Source: Heligmosomoides polygyrus polygyrus (lineage: Eukaryota; Nematoda; Chromadorea; Rhabditida; Heligmosomidae). From it: 64,000 nucleotides of DNA. The stretch lies in contig OX377204.1 of assembly GCA_947396885.1 (NCBI GenBank), forward strand, positions 91,832,728-91,896,727, read 5' to 3'. The translations under genes and the position numbers were made by a program. The notes under the pieces are model-generated. The model did no database searches. It saw nothing but the letters and a program-made list of their open reading frames with translations, and was not told where the DNA came from. Below are positions 11,513 to 22,512 of the stretch, piece after piece; the first letter of the stretch is position 1, and every line of letters begins with the position of its first letter.

Positions 11513-11879
11513 ATAAAGCAAGGAACTGCAAAAGAACAGGAGAAATGTCTTTGCAGATCATTCAGAACACTCAGTGCAAAGGTCTAAAAAGGACTAAAAA
11601 ATATTTCCTAAAAAAACGAAAGCATAGCGGAGTATAATATTAGTTTGACACTGGCTCTCGACAGGCCGCAAGATCAGTTGCTATTGCGGTGAGAACTTGT
11701 TGTAGTGGGCGTGGAGGGCTGGGCCGATTGGCCAGGTGAGGGGCCCCGGTGCGATTACCTGCACTCCGTTGACGCTCCTGTGGAAGTCTACCATTCGGCT
11801 TAAGGGTTGGCTCCTGTTGCTAAAGTATTACAGGATTCTTGTGCAGCCATATATCCACATATATCTAGTTCTCACCTGC
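11513..11879. other. No gene recognised
   Basis: Short spacer between the RTE element and a LINE tail. I see no motif, repeat or splice-like exon that I can support. Confidence 0.5.
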
Positions 11880-12202
11880 ATATTTATTTATTTATTTATC
11901 CGCTCATGGAGGGCACGCTAAATTTAAGTGATCCATGGCTCAACGCAAGAGAAAGCAATGAGACAAAACGAAATGAAACGATTAAAATAGTTGGAACCAA
12001 CAAAGCGACCAAACAAAATAAACAACTACAGTGGAATGTTGAGATAATGTTAGTGACTGATCTCAGAATTTCGATTGCTGCTTTCGCCGATGACGTTAAG
12101 GTCTACATTTCATACGAAAGCAGTGAGTCAGAGGAGGCTACGCGCTTGTTGAATGAAACGGTGTCGAAGATGAGCACCTGGTTCAAGGAATGGTCTACTT
12201 AA
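11880..12202. mobile_element. LINE fragment with inverted 5' part
   Basis: The left part (11880-12055) is a minus-strand LINE 3' end: a (TTTA)n tract and then the GGAGGGCACGCTAAATTTAA block that also follows the tract at 46745. The right part (about 12058-12202) reads on the plus strand and encodes reverse transcriptase motif C and following residues, AAFADDVKVYISYE then TWFKEWST and a stop. The two parts belong to one kind of element but point in opposite directions, as in twin-primed (5'-inverted) LINE insertions. Confidence 0.6.
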
Positions 12203-12524
12203 ATGTGCACACGCATATAAGTAGATATATGCTATGTATACACATGTATATACATATATATACATAGAAACAGGTTTTAACCCCAATAGCAAGTGGCTGT
12301 GCGGCCCTCGAGAGCCAGTGCAAGAATATATCGAGTTGATTTAAATGAGGTTAACTAAAATTCTAATAATTTATATCGGCATCAAAAGTGCAGGCATTGG
12401 CCTTCAGTATAACTATGGTGTGATTTCCAGTGTGTGTGGAAGTCACTTTCGAGCATCCTTGACAAAGAGGAGACACCCAGGGGCCCGGCCCTATACCCGG
12501 TCGTACCAACGGGAGCAATTGCTA

Positions 12525-13032
12525 CATTAATTCACCTCATAGCGATGCTTCCATAGGAACTGAAGAGGATCAACCGCATCACATATATAAATCATCTTTT
12601 TTTTCACGTGATGATGTAAATGCTTGAAAATGATAATCAGTAGGATACAGATCTGGGGAATATGCTGAATGTGGCAGAGTTTCGTCCAGTCACAATTCAT
12701 CCAGTTTCTAGACAACAATTTCTGAAACGTGCAGGGTGCTCAATTTGATTTGAAAAATGCGAATTCGACATCAAAATATGTAGTGTAAATAAAAGAGCAA
12801 TGAAAATTTAACGAATTCCGGATTACCGCGTTAACGGCTAAGTTTTAAGCAGGGTTAATGAAGTGCGGGATCTTGGATATGTAATGAGAAGCAACCTGCG
12901 TTTCTTCAGGCATTTTAGTGCTATAGTAAAAAAGCCAACCATTGTGTCTACAATCTGTCTAAAGCTTAGACATTTCATCATTGTAAAAATCAGAACTAGG
13001 AGAATTAGTAAAACATAAAAAGTCATTTTGGA
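12525..13032 (-). mobile_element. Degenerate mariner transposase fragment
   Basis: The minus strand shows a decayed third-aspartate region of a mariner transposase (NCDWTKLCHIQHIP in place of WEVLPHPPYSP, then IIFKHLHHHVK in place of FFKHLD). The 3' part near 12840-13032 matches 7780-7890 and 33680-33760. The frame is shifted several times. Confidence 0.5.
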
Positions 13033-13260
13033 CATTATTTATTCATTTATTCGAGCCAGTGCAGCCACAAGATAACAAATGGGAACAAAAGCGCAAAGAA
13101 AGCTGACGTTGCGACAAAAAACGTAAAGGATGAAAAAAATAATAGCAAAGTAAGAAGTAGTCAGAAAGAGATTTAGTTCATGAGCACAGTAAGTAAGAAA
13201 GGGTGAGAATTATAGCATTCTCATGGCCAACTTCTGCTGAGTCAATGCAGGAAGGTGCAA
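13033..13260 (-). mobile_element. LINE 3' tail fragment
   Basis: Starts with a degenerate (TTTA)n tract (ATTTATTCATTTATTCG) and continues as AT-rich untranslated sequence like the other LINE tails. No coding part remains. Confidence 0.4.
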
Positions 13261-14170
13261 AACATCTACTCTCGTAATAAGGCCGACAGCAAAAAAGAAA
13301 TCCACTAGTTTCGGCAAAAATTCAGCTCATAAATTTAGCAGGCAGCTATGATACTACCACCATAGAGTCGCAATCAGCTTTAGCCATGGCGGGCGGACCT
13401 TGTGTCTCAAAGGTCTCTTTAAACTGGTACGTACCCGAGGCCTCCCTGATGGGAGGTCATGAGCGGACACCTGCTCGTCGCTGTGCACTCCTTGTTAAGC
13501 TCAGGATAAACATATAACGTGTTGTCAATACTCGGCGCTCTATTCCTTATAATAGAGATAGAACAACTTTGCAGAAGTCGACCATGAGACTGCGGCAAGC
13601 AATGTCAGACAGAAGCGTTAGGAAAGAGGAGAAAGCGAATGAAACTGTTAAAGTGAAACTGAGTGAAAGTGTTAATCACTTAAAGGTTGGTGTGGTCGTG
13701 CAGATGTGTGCGCGGAATCTGCAACACGAAAGAATGTGTTCAATGCAACGAAGAAGAAGGATGTTGTCCTTTTAAAAAGCGCTCGAAATAAACAGCTTCA
13801 CCAGGAAGCTTATAATAAGGTGCTTCTCAGTGGATTATAGCTCCATTCCTAGCGGTGCTCAAAGGACTGCGCTCTTTGGCTTGGTCTTTCTCCCTTGAGA
13901 AAAAGAAGAAAAACTGCTGACTTGATCACAATGTATAAAATTCTCGCAGCAAATAAGATTTCCGTTAACCTAAAATGTTTTTTGATGGTATTCTAACAAG
14001 ACTCATGAGAGGTAAGTTGAAACTTCGAGTCTGTGTCTAAATCGCGTATGAGTTCAGACTTTTTTAACCCATCGAATCCTCAAAGAATTTAACCTGCTGC
14101 TGGACGAATACGAAAATCTACGCCCAGACCTATAAAAGATTTTTCCGATGTTAAATACTACAGTATTTAA
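13261..14170. other. No gene recognised
   Basis: The 68-codon frame at 13569-13775 has no recognisable motif and no flanking splice signals that I trust. The GC-richer block near 13385-13500 (GAGGCCTCCCTGATGGGAGG, a short hairpin) is unexplained. Confidence 0.4.
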
Positions 14171-14174
14171 ATTA

Positions 14175-14995
14175 AAATTTATTTATTTATTTATTTATAC
14201 GTGTATAACAACACGCGACGAAACAAACACCAGCAGGACAACACATTGGTAATAAACACAAAAATACAAAAAACGGCGAATTAGCGAGTCTTAAGATAAC
14301 TACCAACGAGCTTTTTATTTGGTTAAACGAAGATGGCAAAGTATGTTTTTTGATAAGCATCAAGAATTCAGAACCGGCCCTTTGCGTAAAAAAGGAGCCG
14401 CAAACACAACTTTTAGCCGTAGAATAATGAATTTTAGATCTATAGCCCCTAGTGGTAGAATGATGGACTGTGTAAAGCTCAGTAAGTGGAAGTGCAACTT
14501 TTCCAGTCATCATCTTGAAAATCATAATTAGATCGTTTCGCTTCCTACGAATAGCAAGCGATTCAAGCACGAACATTTTATTACGATCACGCGCTGATGG
14601 AATGGAGGTATAGTCATAGCCATTTAAGCGTAACCACAGCTTTCTAGTGTAGCTATTCTGAACGGATTCAAGCCTCTGTATGCAGCGCTTAAGGCGAGGA
14701 CTGAACACAGTGGATCCATACTCCAATATTGGGCGAACATATGATTTGTATGCAAGAAGCGAGTGAGTTTTTGAATTTGTGAACAACGCTCTAAAAATGT
14801 TGTAAGTAACTCTTTCAGCTTTCTTTGCAATCGTCTCGCAATGCTCTGAAAAACTAAGTTTTTTGTCTAAAATGAAGCCCAGATCACGCAGACTGTTTTC
14901 ACTGAATAGGTTGCAACCACCAACGCTGTAAATGTGTTTAACCGAATTTGAATTTTCTAGATGGAAAACCCTGGTTTTTTGAGCTGAATTAGGTA
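14175..14995 (-). mobile_element. 5'-truncated CR1-like LINE
   Basis: A (TTTA)n tract and an ACGTGTATAACAACACGCGACG untranslated block form the 3' end. The minus-strand frame from about 14990 to 14187 is open for some 260 codons. It shows LRDLGFILDKKLSF, KSYVRPILEYGSTVFSP, LWLRLNGYDY, RRKRNDLIMIFKMM and FFTQRAGSEF. This is the thumb and C-terminal region that follows motif C in CR1 or Jockey-group reverse transcriptases. Upstream catalytic motifs are missing. The last 45 codons, after LPSSFNQIK, run into untranslated sequence. Confidence 0.82.
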
Positions 14996-15157
14996 ATTTG
15001 GTTAAGGACGCCGCTAAATACGCTGTTTGTAATAGTTTCTTACATGGTTATATTTACCCCGTCTCATGTTGTTTCCTTTATTTCTTGGGTTTACTTACAA
15101 TCTGTGTGCTAGGCAGTTGTCTATGCCTTGAATAAATAAATAAATAAGTAAATAAAT

Positions 15158-15452
15158 GAAGGATAAAGGATAAAGGACGGCGTTACTCAATCCCTTCTGG
15201 GATGCGCCAGCGCATTCTACTTCTACGGGATGTCGTGGAGGCGACATGAATGCGTATTTGGCCATACAATGACTTGCGGTGGCCAGCCGATGAACAAGTC
15301 AGCGCTTTATCCCTCCCAGACAAGTCTGGTACCAATTCACCGACCCCGGAGGGATGGAAGGCTTGGTTGGCCTGGGCGGGAAATCCGAACCAGGAACCTG
15401 GTATCGGGTGCACGCGACAGTCGCGCCTCCTCCGACTACGCTACACGCGCCC
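15158..15452 (-). repeat. tRNA-headed SINE copy with target duplication
   Basis: Full-length reversed copy flanked by the perfect 12-bp repeat AAGTAAATAAAT (15146-15157 and 15453-15464). The tail side is GGATAAAGGATAAAGGACGG and the head side is TCCGACTACGCTACACGCGC. Confidence 0.93.
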
Positions 15453-15491
15453 AAGTAAATAAATATGTAAATAAAAATCAATCTTTCCCAG

Positions 15492-15959
15492 AAACGTCTT
15501 CTCGGGCATTCAGCGTTCGGGTGAATGTCCTACTTATCGATACTCTCTACATTTCGTTGGGGTGCATGATTAATGGGAACACTAGGCGGTGCGTTTCAAG
15601 GCAATTGCAACGGCACGTCTGCATTGATCACACAGCCGCAGACAACAGCAATTCGAGTCTGACCATGAAATTCTCCGTCGAGGACACGACCACGCTTCAA
15701 CCACATTCTTCTGCTTACGAGCCCCGTGCGTGACTCAGTAGAATTGTGTGGAGGAGTTCGACACTGGAGCACAGTGCACGTTCGTTCAATTCGAGAACTG
15801 GTTTTGGTCGTCTTTCACCGTCGGATATTACCGAGTTGAAGACAGAGATGTAACATTGCCTTCTTCTATGTTACCTCTGCCATCATCAGCGGCGCTTCTG
15901 GCCGTCATTTTCCTCGTCGATTACAACTCGGCGCAGGAATCCAATCAGTGCTGTTGCGA
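15492..15959 (+). pseudogene. Decayed membrane-protein-like exon, unassigned
   Basis: After an acceptor-like ATCTTTCCCAG the sequence stays coding-like for 470 bp but in different frames. 15494-15733 gives NVLLIDTLYISLGCMINGNT and NSNSSLTMKFSVEDTT. 15742-15865 gives NCVEEFDTGAQCTF and ENWFWSSFTVGYYRVEDRD. 15863-15907 gives a hydrophobic stretch, CNIAFFYVTSAIISGA. 15898-15959 gives LLAVIFLVDYNSAQESNQCC and then GTAAGC. Read with two or three frame changes it resembles an extracellular loop followed by a membrane helix, as in four-span claudin-like proteins. It may be a pseudogene, contain assembly errors, or be chance. It could belong with the candidate exon at 19777. Confidence 0.28.
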
Positions 15960-16047
15960 GTAAGCATGACTTTTTTATTACTGTTGTTATTTTTCGTTAA
16001 ATATTCTGCCTTATTTACTTGCCTTTCTCCTTTGTTTGTGCTGCATC

Positions 16048-16441
16048 CTGGGCCCGTATTCATGAACTACCGGTCGGTAAGTGTAAAATCTACCGCCGCT
16101 CCCCACTTACCCGCGATTCTTGAAAAAAATCAGCGGTAAGTTCGAGGTAAATGCTACCTCGCTAGCGCGTCAGAGCACATTTACCGCCAAAGCAAGGAAG
16201 AAAAACCATTGCTGCTAATTTCTGGCTCAACGCAACGACAGTAGCCCGTTGCCAACTCCCACGTCAAATCAATTTTCGACGCGACGGGCCGGAGAAATAT
16301 GCATCGGGTCAGAAATTGGCAGAAAAGCAAAACCCTTGCTTTGACGGTCATGAATCAGAAACAGAGGTAAGTTCTCGGTAAATGGCCGTCGAGGTAAATC
16401 CGGGTAAGATTTACCGCCGGCCGCGTTCATGAATCCGAGCC
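16048..16441. repeat. MITE with ATTCATGAA terminal inverted repeats
   Basis: The left end GGGCCCGTATTCATGAAC and the right end GTTCATGAATCCGAGCCC are inverted repeats. The subterminal TTACCGCC blocks are also inverted. About 394 bp and non-coding. Confidence 0.65.
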
Positions 16442-16766
16442 CTGAATTCGTTATCTTTAAATAGCCCTGTATTCGAGGGAGAACAGCCTAACCTGGTGCC
16501 TCAGCCTCCTGTCTGTTCCCACGCGACCGCGCTCCTAGTCGCCCGCGGAGTACCGTCGCGCAGGATCAATACTCCGCGAGCTACTTTGAACACCGGCGCA
16601 CGGGGGCCTCATCGTCAGTCTCCTGTCTGCCGTCAGCCCGGACCGGGGGTGCACACAAAATTTTGTGCGTTAAATTTTTTTAACGAAATTTTTTAACGGA
16701 AAATGTTCGTTAGATTTCCAGTAAATCGTTAAATTTTGTTAAATATACAATTAGCTGCAAATCACT

Positions 16767-17710
16767 TCTTCTTCTTCTCCTCCTGAGCGTTTAGTCCCGC
16801 GCAGTCGCAGGGTCCGCTGTTCTTGTGATCTGTCGCCACCTCATCCTATCAAGGGCGTCATCTGCCGTGGCGCCGACTTCGCCGAGATCTCTCTTGATGA
16901 TGTCCTTCCACCTTTTCCTGGGGGCTCCTCTCGGACGCTTTCCGGGTGCCTCGAAATCTAGGGCCAACCTTACGGGGTGATTCTCTGGCCTTCTGAGGAC
17001 GTGTCCATACCACATTAGGCGCAGCTCCCTCATCTTCAGCTGGATCGGGGCTGTCTTCATCACTGCCCCAACATCCTCGTTTCGCACCCTGTCCCGACGG
17101 GTCCATTCACATGCCCACCTCAGCATCCTCATCTCCGCCGCGTGCAGTTGCCGCTCCTGCGCACTACCTAGGGCCCAGCACTCACAGCCATAGAGGAGGG
17201 CAGGTCTCACTACTGTTCTATACAGCTTGGCTTTAAGCGTCCTGGAGCATCTACGGCATCTACAGAGGATCCCTGTGGACTCCCTCCACTTGAGTCAGGC
17301 TGCGTTTATCCGTCCCCTGACCGCCTGGTCCACAGTTCCTTCCTCGGATAGGTCACTTCCGAGGTAGCGGAATTCTTCCACCTTCTCGTTCGCTTCCCCT
17401 TGGCAGTCTAGGATCGATCCAGCGCACAGCTCAGAGCTGATAAACTTCGTCTTCTTCACGTTCAGCCGTAGGACGTTGTCTGCGAGGGCTCTCTGCCACA
17501 GCTGTACCTCCTCCAGCTCCTCCTGGTTGTCGGCTACTAGGGCGATGTCGTCCGCGTAGAGGATCGTTCTGAGAGCGCCTTCCTGAAGGTGGTTCACTAT
17601 AGAGTCAAGCGTCAGCAGGAAGAGGAACGGACTCAGAGCCACCCTTGGTGTACCCCCACTGTGATGTACACTTTCCTTGTCACCCCGTGTGGAGTTCTAT
17701 TTTTGTTATT
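16767..17710 (-). mobile_element. 5'-truncated non-LTR retrotransposon inside the hAT
   Basis: Flanked by the exact 11-bp repeat TGCAAATCACT (16756-16766 and 17711-17721), so this is a single 944-bp insertion. On the coding strand it ends in GAGGAGAAGAAGAAG. It encodes the middle and C-terminal part of a reverse transcriptase: ALSPFLFLLTLD (motif B), TILYADDIALVAD (motif C), FRYLGSDLSEEG, VVRPALLYGCECW and a tail with GAPRKRWKDIIKRDLGE. The family is RTE-like; I cannot fix the clade more closely. Confidence 0.92.
16791..17642 (-). pseudogene. Reverse transcriptase fragment with one in-frame TGA
   Basis: Two open stretches, 17642-17298 and 17294-16791, are in one frame and separated by a single TGA at 17297-17295 (after RGRINAA, before LKWREST), most simply a lost Trp codon. 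Upstream of 17642 the frame shifts: TRKVYITVGVHQG is readable in another frame and should join to motif B. The reverse transcriptase catalytic YADD is intact in the fragment, but N-terminal domains are missing, so it cannot work by itself. Confidence 0.88.
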
Positions 17711-18200
17711 TGCAAATCACTATTTCAAGTAAAAAAATCAAGAAAAACCTTATACGTTTCAACTTCAAGAGCTCAACAGCAAAAGTTCAGGGAATGGAGT
17801 GTAACACTGCAATGTAAAATAAACAATTTAACATCAACAAACACAGAAAAACAAACAAGCCTTCAGCAACAAATTATCTACAGGATGTGGAATAAGAACG
17901 GGTATGGAATTATCATTCAAGATGATCACCGACAGGGCATCTTAAAATGTGCGATCAGGCGGGTACCCGGAGTTTCCCCCCCCCCCCCCCCTTTCCTAGT
18001 TCTTTGCAAAACCGTATCTGAATGTTCTACAAGCATATGCAATCTCGATGCGGGTGCCAGCCTATTAAGTACGGAAGGAATTAATAAAAATACAATTAAA
18101 AGAATATCAATGGAATGTTGTCGAACGCACGATTTTCAACTGTCTGGTGCGTGAAACCAAGCCATTTTTTGCAACGTCGAGACCGTGACACGACATTGTG

Positions 18201-18485
18201 TCACATGGTCCCACATTGCCGAAAAGTGTGACACGTCGTCAAAGTGTTAACGTTCAGGAAAAGATGCTTTCCTAATTTTTGTCCTTTTCTAAAATCGTTC
18301 AAAATACGTCCAGCGGCCGAAAACATTCTCTCCGTCTCGACTGTTCCAGCTGGCGGGCAAAAGTATTCTGGTGGGGTCAGCAGCGCCAGGTGAGGATGTG
18401 TATATCTTATGACGAGGTTAGACCAGTATATCTCTGTCGATTCGTTGACGTACTTGGGGCCCGGCGAAGAAATTTCTAGCTCCAA
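18201..18485 (-). pseudogene. hAT transposase C-terminal (dimerisation) domain remnant
   Basis: The minus-strand frame contains PPAGTVETERMFSAAGRIL and then LFLNVN. This matches the conserved C-terminal dimerisation region of hAT transposases, in which a P.(S/T)...ER.FS..G core is typical. The frame begins exactly where the SINE is inserted (18494), so upstream coding sequence is cut off. The RNase-H-like catalytic region was not found in the rest of the element. Confidence 0.82.
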
Positions 18486-18493
18486 AATGCATT

Positions 18494-18805
18494 ATAGGAT
18501 AAGGATAAAGGATGGCGTTACTCAGCCACCTTTTGGATGCGCCGCGCATTCTACTGCTACGGGATATCGTGGAGTCGATTTAAATGGATATCTGGCTAAA
18601 TAATGACTTGTGGTGGCCAGGCGATGAGGAAGTCAGCGCTATATCCCTCCCAGACAAGTCTGTTACCAATCCACCGACCCCAGTAGGATCGAAGACTTGG
18701 TTGGCCTGGGCAGGAAATTGCGAATGAAGGACCAGAAACCTGGCATTTGGTGCACGCAACAGCCGGCACCTCCCCCCCCCCCCCCCCTCCCCCGACACGC
18801 GCCCT
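18494..18805 (-). repeat. tRNA-headed SINE inserted in the hAT
   Basis: Reversed copy flanked by the exact 11-bp repeat CAAAATGCATT (18483-18493 and 18806-18816). The head side has a run of cytosines near 18775-18788 replacing part of the usual GGCGCCTCCTCCGACTGCG. Confidence 0.9.
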
Positions 18806-19279
18806 CAAAATGCATTGTTTCCTAAAATTCTAAACAAATTCATGAAAAACATTAAACTATTCTTGCAGATTCCAATAGTTTCTTTTTCAGGAACAATTCT
18901 AATCAACAGGATGAGACCTGCAACATTAGAGAATACTAAGGGTAAATGTGATCAACTCACCTAGAAAAAAGTCCGTTAAAAATTCCTTTAAATCTCTGAA
19001 AATTTCCGTTAATTCGTTAAGCCAGAATTTAACGAGAAATGCCGTTAATTCGTTAAATTCGTTAAATCGTTAGCCGTTAAATGTGCACCCCTGGCCCGGA
19101 CGATCGTTTTCGTTCCACCATCCGCTGCACAACGCGGAGGATTCTCCAAAGCAAACCGACTTCCATCCGCAGTGACATCGAGGCCGACTAGGAGTATGCA
19201 TAGTACGGATCAGAGGAGTATGAAGACCGTACCCGGTGTCCATGCCGTTTTCTGTGAATTCAAAGCTCCTGACAATAGT

Positions 19280-19665
19280 TAATTCACCTGTATCACCTGT
19301 CGTTCCTTAATAATTGAGTTGCTCGAGCGGGCGCCGGCAATATTTCCATTCGTCCCTGTCGCGTGCCAAAGTGCTCCAATGGATTCGTTCAAGGAACACG
19401 ACGAGCGTCATTTTCGTTCGGGGCTTTTACACAGAATTCCGAGCAGTGTGTTGGTATGCGCTCTGGCGTTCCCTTGACATCCCGCGGAATCCATGACTCG
19501 GTACTCGTACAACGGGTGCCCGCGAAGCGCATCACGCAGCAGGCCCACCAAATCTTCGACGAATTGGTCCATACGACAATGTCTCTGATCTTAGAAAGCG
19601 GATAAAGCTAGGGACTCCAGACGACTTTTCCACTTGTGTGAATCGTGTCACTCCAAGCACGGGGG
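19280..19665 (-). mobile_element. RTE 3' end fragment
   Basis: Same family as the element at 8026-11512. The plus strand begins with ACCTGTATCACCTGTCGT, the complement of the ACAGGTGAT tail, and then aligns with the last 380 bp of that ORF (for example TCCCGCGGAATCCA and CAGCAGGCCCACC). Frameshifted and dead. Confidence 0.85.
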
Positions 19666-19776
19666 CAGACATAACTCCAACGCCGCGCGAACCCTCCTGG
19701 CGGCGCACGGTGTGCGACGAAATTGGACGAGTTGTCGCGGTCCGCCGCCTCCGACGGCTAGAAACGCTTCCTACAG

Positions 19777-19963
19777 GGACATGCGCCTTTGCCTTATTTC
19801 AACGTTTCTTGGAGATGGTATATGAGTGTGGCTTCAATAGGACGATCAGCGACAGTTTATACAGGAATCCTGGTCATGTGGATGGTTTCTAGCGTCAGTA
19901 TTTGCCATCTACAACTTCTTCGGTTAATTTTTACCCGCGATTATGGTTATACTACGGAAAAAG
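19777..19963 (+). CDS. Candidate exon with one membrane helix
   Basis: Bounded by an acceptor-like CTTCCTACAG and a weaker donor GAAAAAG/GTCACG. The frame starting at 19777 reads PYFNVSWRWYMSV, then TVYTGILVMWMVSSVSICHL, then LRLIFTRDYGY: an extracellular-looking segment, a hydrophobic helix and a basic end. It could be an upstream exon of the plus-strand gene at 22823-34270, but the next exon that would carry its phase was not found. I do not recognise the protein. An overlapping frame (19638-19892) also looks coding-like, so this is tentative. Confidence 0.3.
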
Positions 19964-20211
19964 GTCACGATCACCCATTCTCGGATCAATTGTCCTACTG
20001 CAGACTGTTGCCTACCATATTCTGTGAGATCTTAAGTTCATTGCTAGGAATGTGGTCTGGGAGCTTAAACACTGAGAACATTTCGTGCTTCGCGGCTAAC
20101 CATGCGTCACCGAGCGCACATCCGCGTTTCAGCGCCGCGAAGTCGCATGTGGTTAGACCGCGACGTCGCGTTGGAGTTAGGTCCTGGAGCCCTCCAAGCA
20201 TCGTCTTAGGG

Positions 20212-20395
20212 ACCGTTTAGTACGCACACGACGCGACGCGATGTAACAATAAGCTCCCTCAGGCTCCTTCCGACGTCGAGCGACGCGATGGTGTCTATAG
20301 TGGCCAAATTGATCGATCGCGTCGCGCGATCAATGTGACCAAAACACGTGGCGTCGCGTCGCTCGACGTCGAAGTATAAACGGGCCCTTATCGAT
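20212..20395. repeat. MITE with GTTTATACTTC ends
   Basis: The right end GTCGAAGTATAAACGGGCCC and the left end GGGACCGTTTAGTACGCAC are imperfect inverted repeats. The body is built from GACGCGACGCGATG and ATCGATCGCGTCGCGCGATC. Related copies lie at 35051, 35134, 55237 and 56881. Confidence 0.6.
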
Positions 20396-20554
20396 TCATG
20401 GCGCGACGCGATCGATGTAGGAGCTTATCAGTTCATCGCGTCGCGCGTCGCGTGCACACTGAACGGCTCGTTACAGTAGCTAATTACCCTAACATTTATT
20501 CTAATTTAGTTAGCTTAGTCTCACTAAATTTTTCAACGGCTACTATTCTATACC

Positions 20555-21130
20555 ATTTTCACTTCAACCCGGGCACTTTTCGTTTTAAGCTGGACGCTTT
20601 TTATATATATATATATATATATATATCTTAAAATGGTCGCTTTTCGTTTTAGACTGGACACCTTTAATTTTAGTCTGAACATCTTTTAAGCAAAAATAAA
20701 CATTTCTACGGCCAAAATAGACTATTCGTAACAAAGACAGAAATCTTTACAAAATTTATGTGAAACAGCTCTTATAGAGCGTGTCTTAGAAAGAAGGTGT
20801 GCACGCCTTTTGAATAAGCGTAAAATTCTCATCTCTTTGGGGCAGACAGTGCCTTTGGTGCATCTTGAAGTGCTACGCCGTGCACATGAAGAGAAATTGC
20901 AGTATTTATTTGTTTGGTAGTGCTTATGCTGCTTACCTCGTTGTGTGATCGTTTTTGTCGTGTGAACAGCAATTACATCACCATTCCAGAAGGCAATACA
21001 ATGTGAAGAACAAGTGCGTGGCGCAACCTTCCCTATAGCACACCCGCAAATTCATTGCTCTCCAGCACGTCAGACTGATTCTAAAAAACTTGTTTAAAAT
21101 CAAGTGATAAGAATTTGGTGGTTACTCCAA
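20555..21130. repeat. AT-rich dispersed repeat, diverged copy
   Basis: Contains the CCATTTTCACTTCAA and TTTTCGTTTTA units and the longer block (TGATAGTG-like, CACCATTCCAGAAGGC) of the family at 1-930. An (AT)n tract sits at 20599-20625. Confidence 0.45.
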
Positions 21131-21362
21131 CAATGCAGTTATTCTTCCTCAAGGCGCTCAGAAAAGCTAATTTTTTAATAGAAACTTACTTTAAAAAGAT
21201 AATTTTAAATTGGTTAGTCGTTCGCAAAATTTCTATATAATTTTTTACGATATCCGGTAGCAAATTAAAAAATTGAAGTTGAAAATAGTTCAGTTTAAAG
21301 TAGGAATGACATATTCTTCGTGTTTTTTAAACATGAAATCTCATTATTATTCGCTTTCTTAG

Positions 21363-21469
21363 CTGTCCTCTGTCGCCATGCCCACTCGAGCTCAGTATCG
21401 ACTGCGCAGTTGAGCCACTGACCCCATGCTCTCACTTCAAAGCCTCGCGAAAGCTGGTTTCCTGCACAG
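21363..21469 (+). other. Possible small Cys-rich exon
   Basis: Bounded by a good acceptor (TTCGCTTTCTTAG) and donor (CACAG/GTTCGT). The only open frame gives CPLSPCPLELSIDCAVEPLT followed by PCSHFKASRK. Its phase does not join directly to the neighbouring candidate exons, so I keep it apart. Confidence 0.2.
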
Positions 21470-21817
21470 GTTCGTGTACCCAAAAAATTTTAATCGATTA
21501 TGTCTCAATATTATTCATTTTTGACTTAATTTTTGATTTTTCAACTTTTCTGCAGAACAAAAGACGTAAATAGCATTGATTAAAAAAGCTTCTGCATTTT
21601 GGAGCCGAGTAACAAATAGCCCATGATCCGCTTCCACACGGTGCACTTCCCCACTTTTGGAAAGACAAAACGCTATTTTTTCCCTGCTGGCAGTGACCAG
21701 CAGGGGCAGGATAGTGTTTTGCCCTTTCAAAAGAACTTTGACACAAGTTCTCCAACCCTGGAGTGACGGAATGCTTGCTTAGTCTATGTATGAGACGCGA
21801 AATGTTCAAATTTCGAT

Positions 21818-21862
21818 TGGGTGCAGGCGACAGCCGGTGCCTCCTCCGGCTGCGCGATCAAC
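21818..21862 (-). repeat. SINE head fragment
   Basis: Only the reversed head, GGGTGCAGGCGACAGCCGG through CTCCGGCTGCGCG, remains. Confidence 0.6.
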
Positions 21863-22053
21863 GTAACTCTAGTCATAATAAAGCCATTGTCATGTAGTGA
21901 AACATGACCCTCATTTCGTTATTAGAAATTCAGGCACAAATGTTGGCAAAACTTTGATTATTTGGTGATTGGGAACCATAAACCTTTTGTCTACCCTTAA
22001 CTTTTACCTGCCCGTTACTTTTATCCCAACATTATTAAATCGATACTGCTACT

Positions 22054-22216
22054 GAGGCCGAATTCATCAACGACTAACCCGCGGGTATAGGGGGTAGAGA
22101 TACCCACGATGAAGCCTGCGTCTCTGACTCTTGCCTAATCTCTAACTGACTCTTATCTTATCTCTGCCCCAGATACCCCGCATACCCACGGATTTAGTTG
22201 TTGATGAATCCGGCTT
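22054..22216. repeat. MITE with ATTCATCAAC ends
   Basis: Ends GGCCGAATTCATCAACGAC and GTTGTTGATGAATCCGGC are inverted repeats. The subterminal ACCCGCGGGTATAGGG and CCGCATACCCACGG are also inverted. A second copy lies at 23735-23895. Confidence 0.65.
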
Positions 22217-22512
22217 CTGGTGCAAGGGCAAGTTGTATCGTAGCCGAAGCAAGCACCGGTTACCGCTGAGCACCCGACTCTAGATTGGGCTTCTCGCATA
22301 GGTAAACCGACCGAAACCCTTCTATCCCTCGGAGTCGGTGATTTGATGCCACACTTGTCTAGGAAGGATAAACCACTGGCCTGTTCATTTGCTGGAGGCA
22401 GCAAGTCTGTATAGTATAAAAAACATTCAAGTGGCCCCCACAATATCCCGTAGAGGTAGAATGCGCGGCGCACTCTAGAAGGGACTGATTCATGACGTCG
22501 TTTATCTTTCCT
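22216..22512 (+). repeat. Diverged SINE copy
   Basis: Recognisable by ACAATATCCCGTAGAGGTAG, GAATGCGCGGCGCA and GGAAGGATAAACCACTGG. The A and B boxes are heavily mutated. It abuts the preceding MITE. Confidence 0.7.

Larger units (their letters stand above)
16644..19093. mobile_element. hAT transposon with 8-bp target duplication, twice interrupted
   Basis: The termini CGGGGGTGCACA (left) and the complement of CAGGGGTGCACA (right) are 12-bp inverted repeats with one mismatch. They are flanked by an exact 8-bp duplication, GCCCGGAC, at 16636-16643 and 19094-19101, the target size of hAT elements. Subterminal sequence is rich in GTTAAATT/TTAACGAA motifs on both sides. A minus-strand transposase remnant lies at 18201-18485. 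Inside are a LINE (16767-17710) and a SINE (18494-18805), each with its own target duplication. Removing them leaves about 1.2 kb, so much of the transposase was already lost. Confidence 0.92.
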
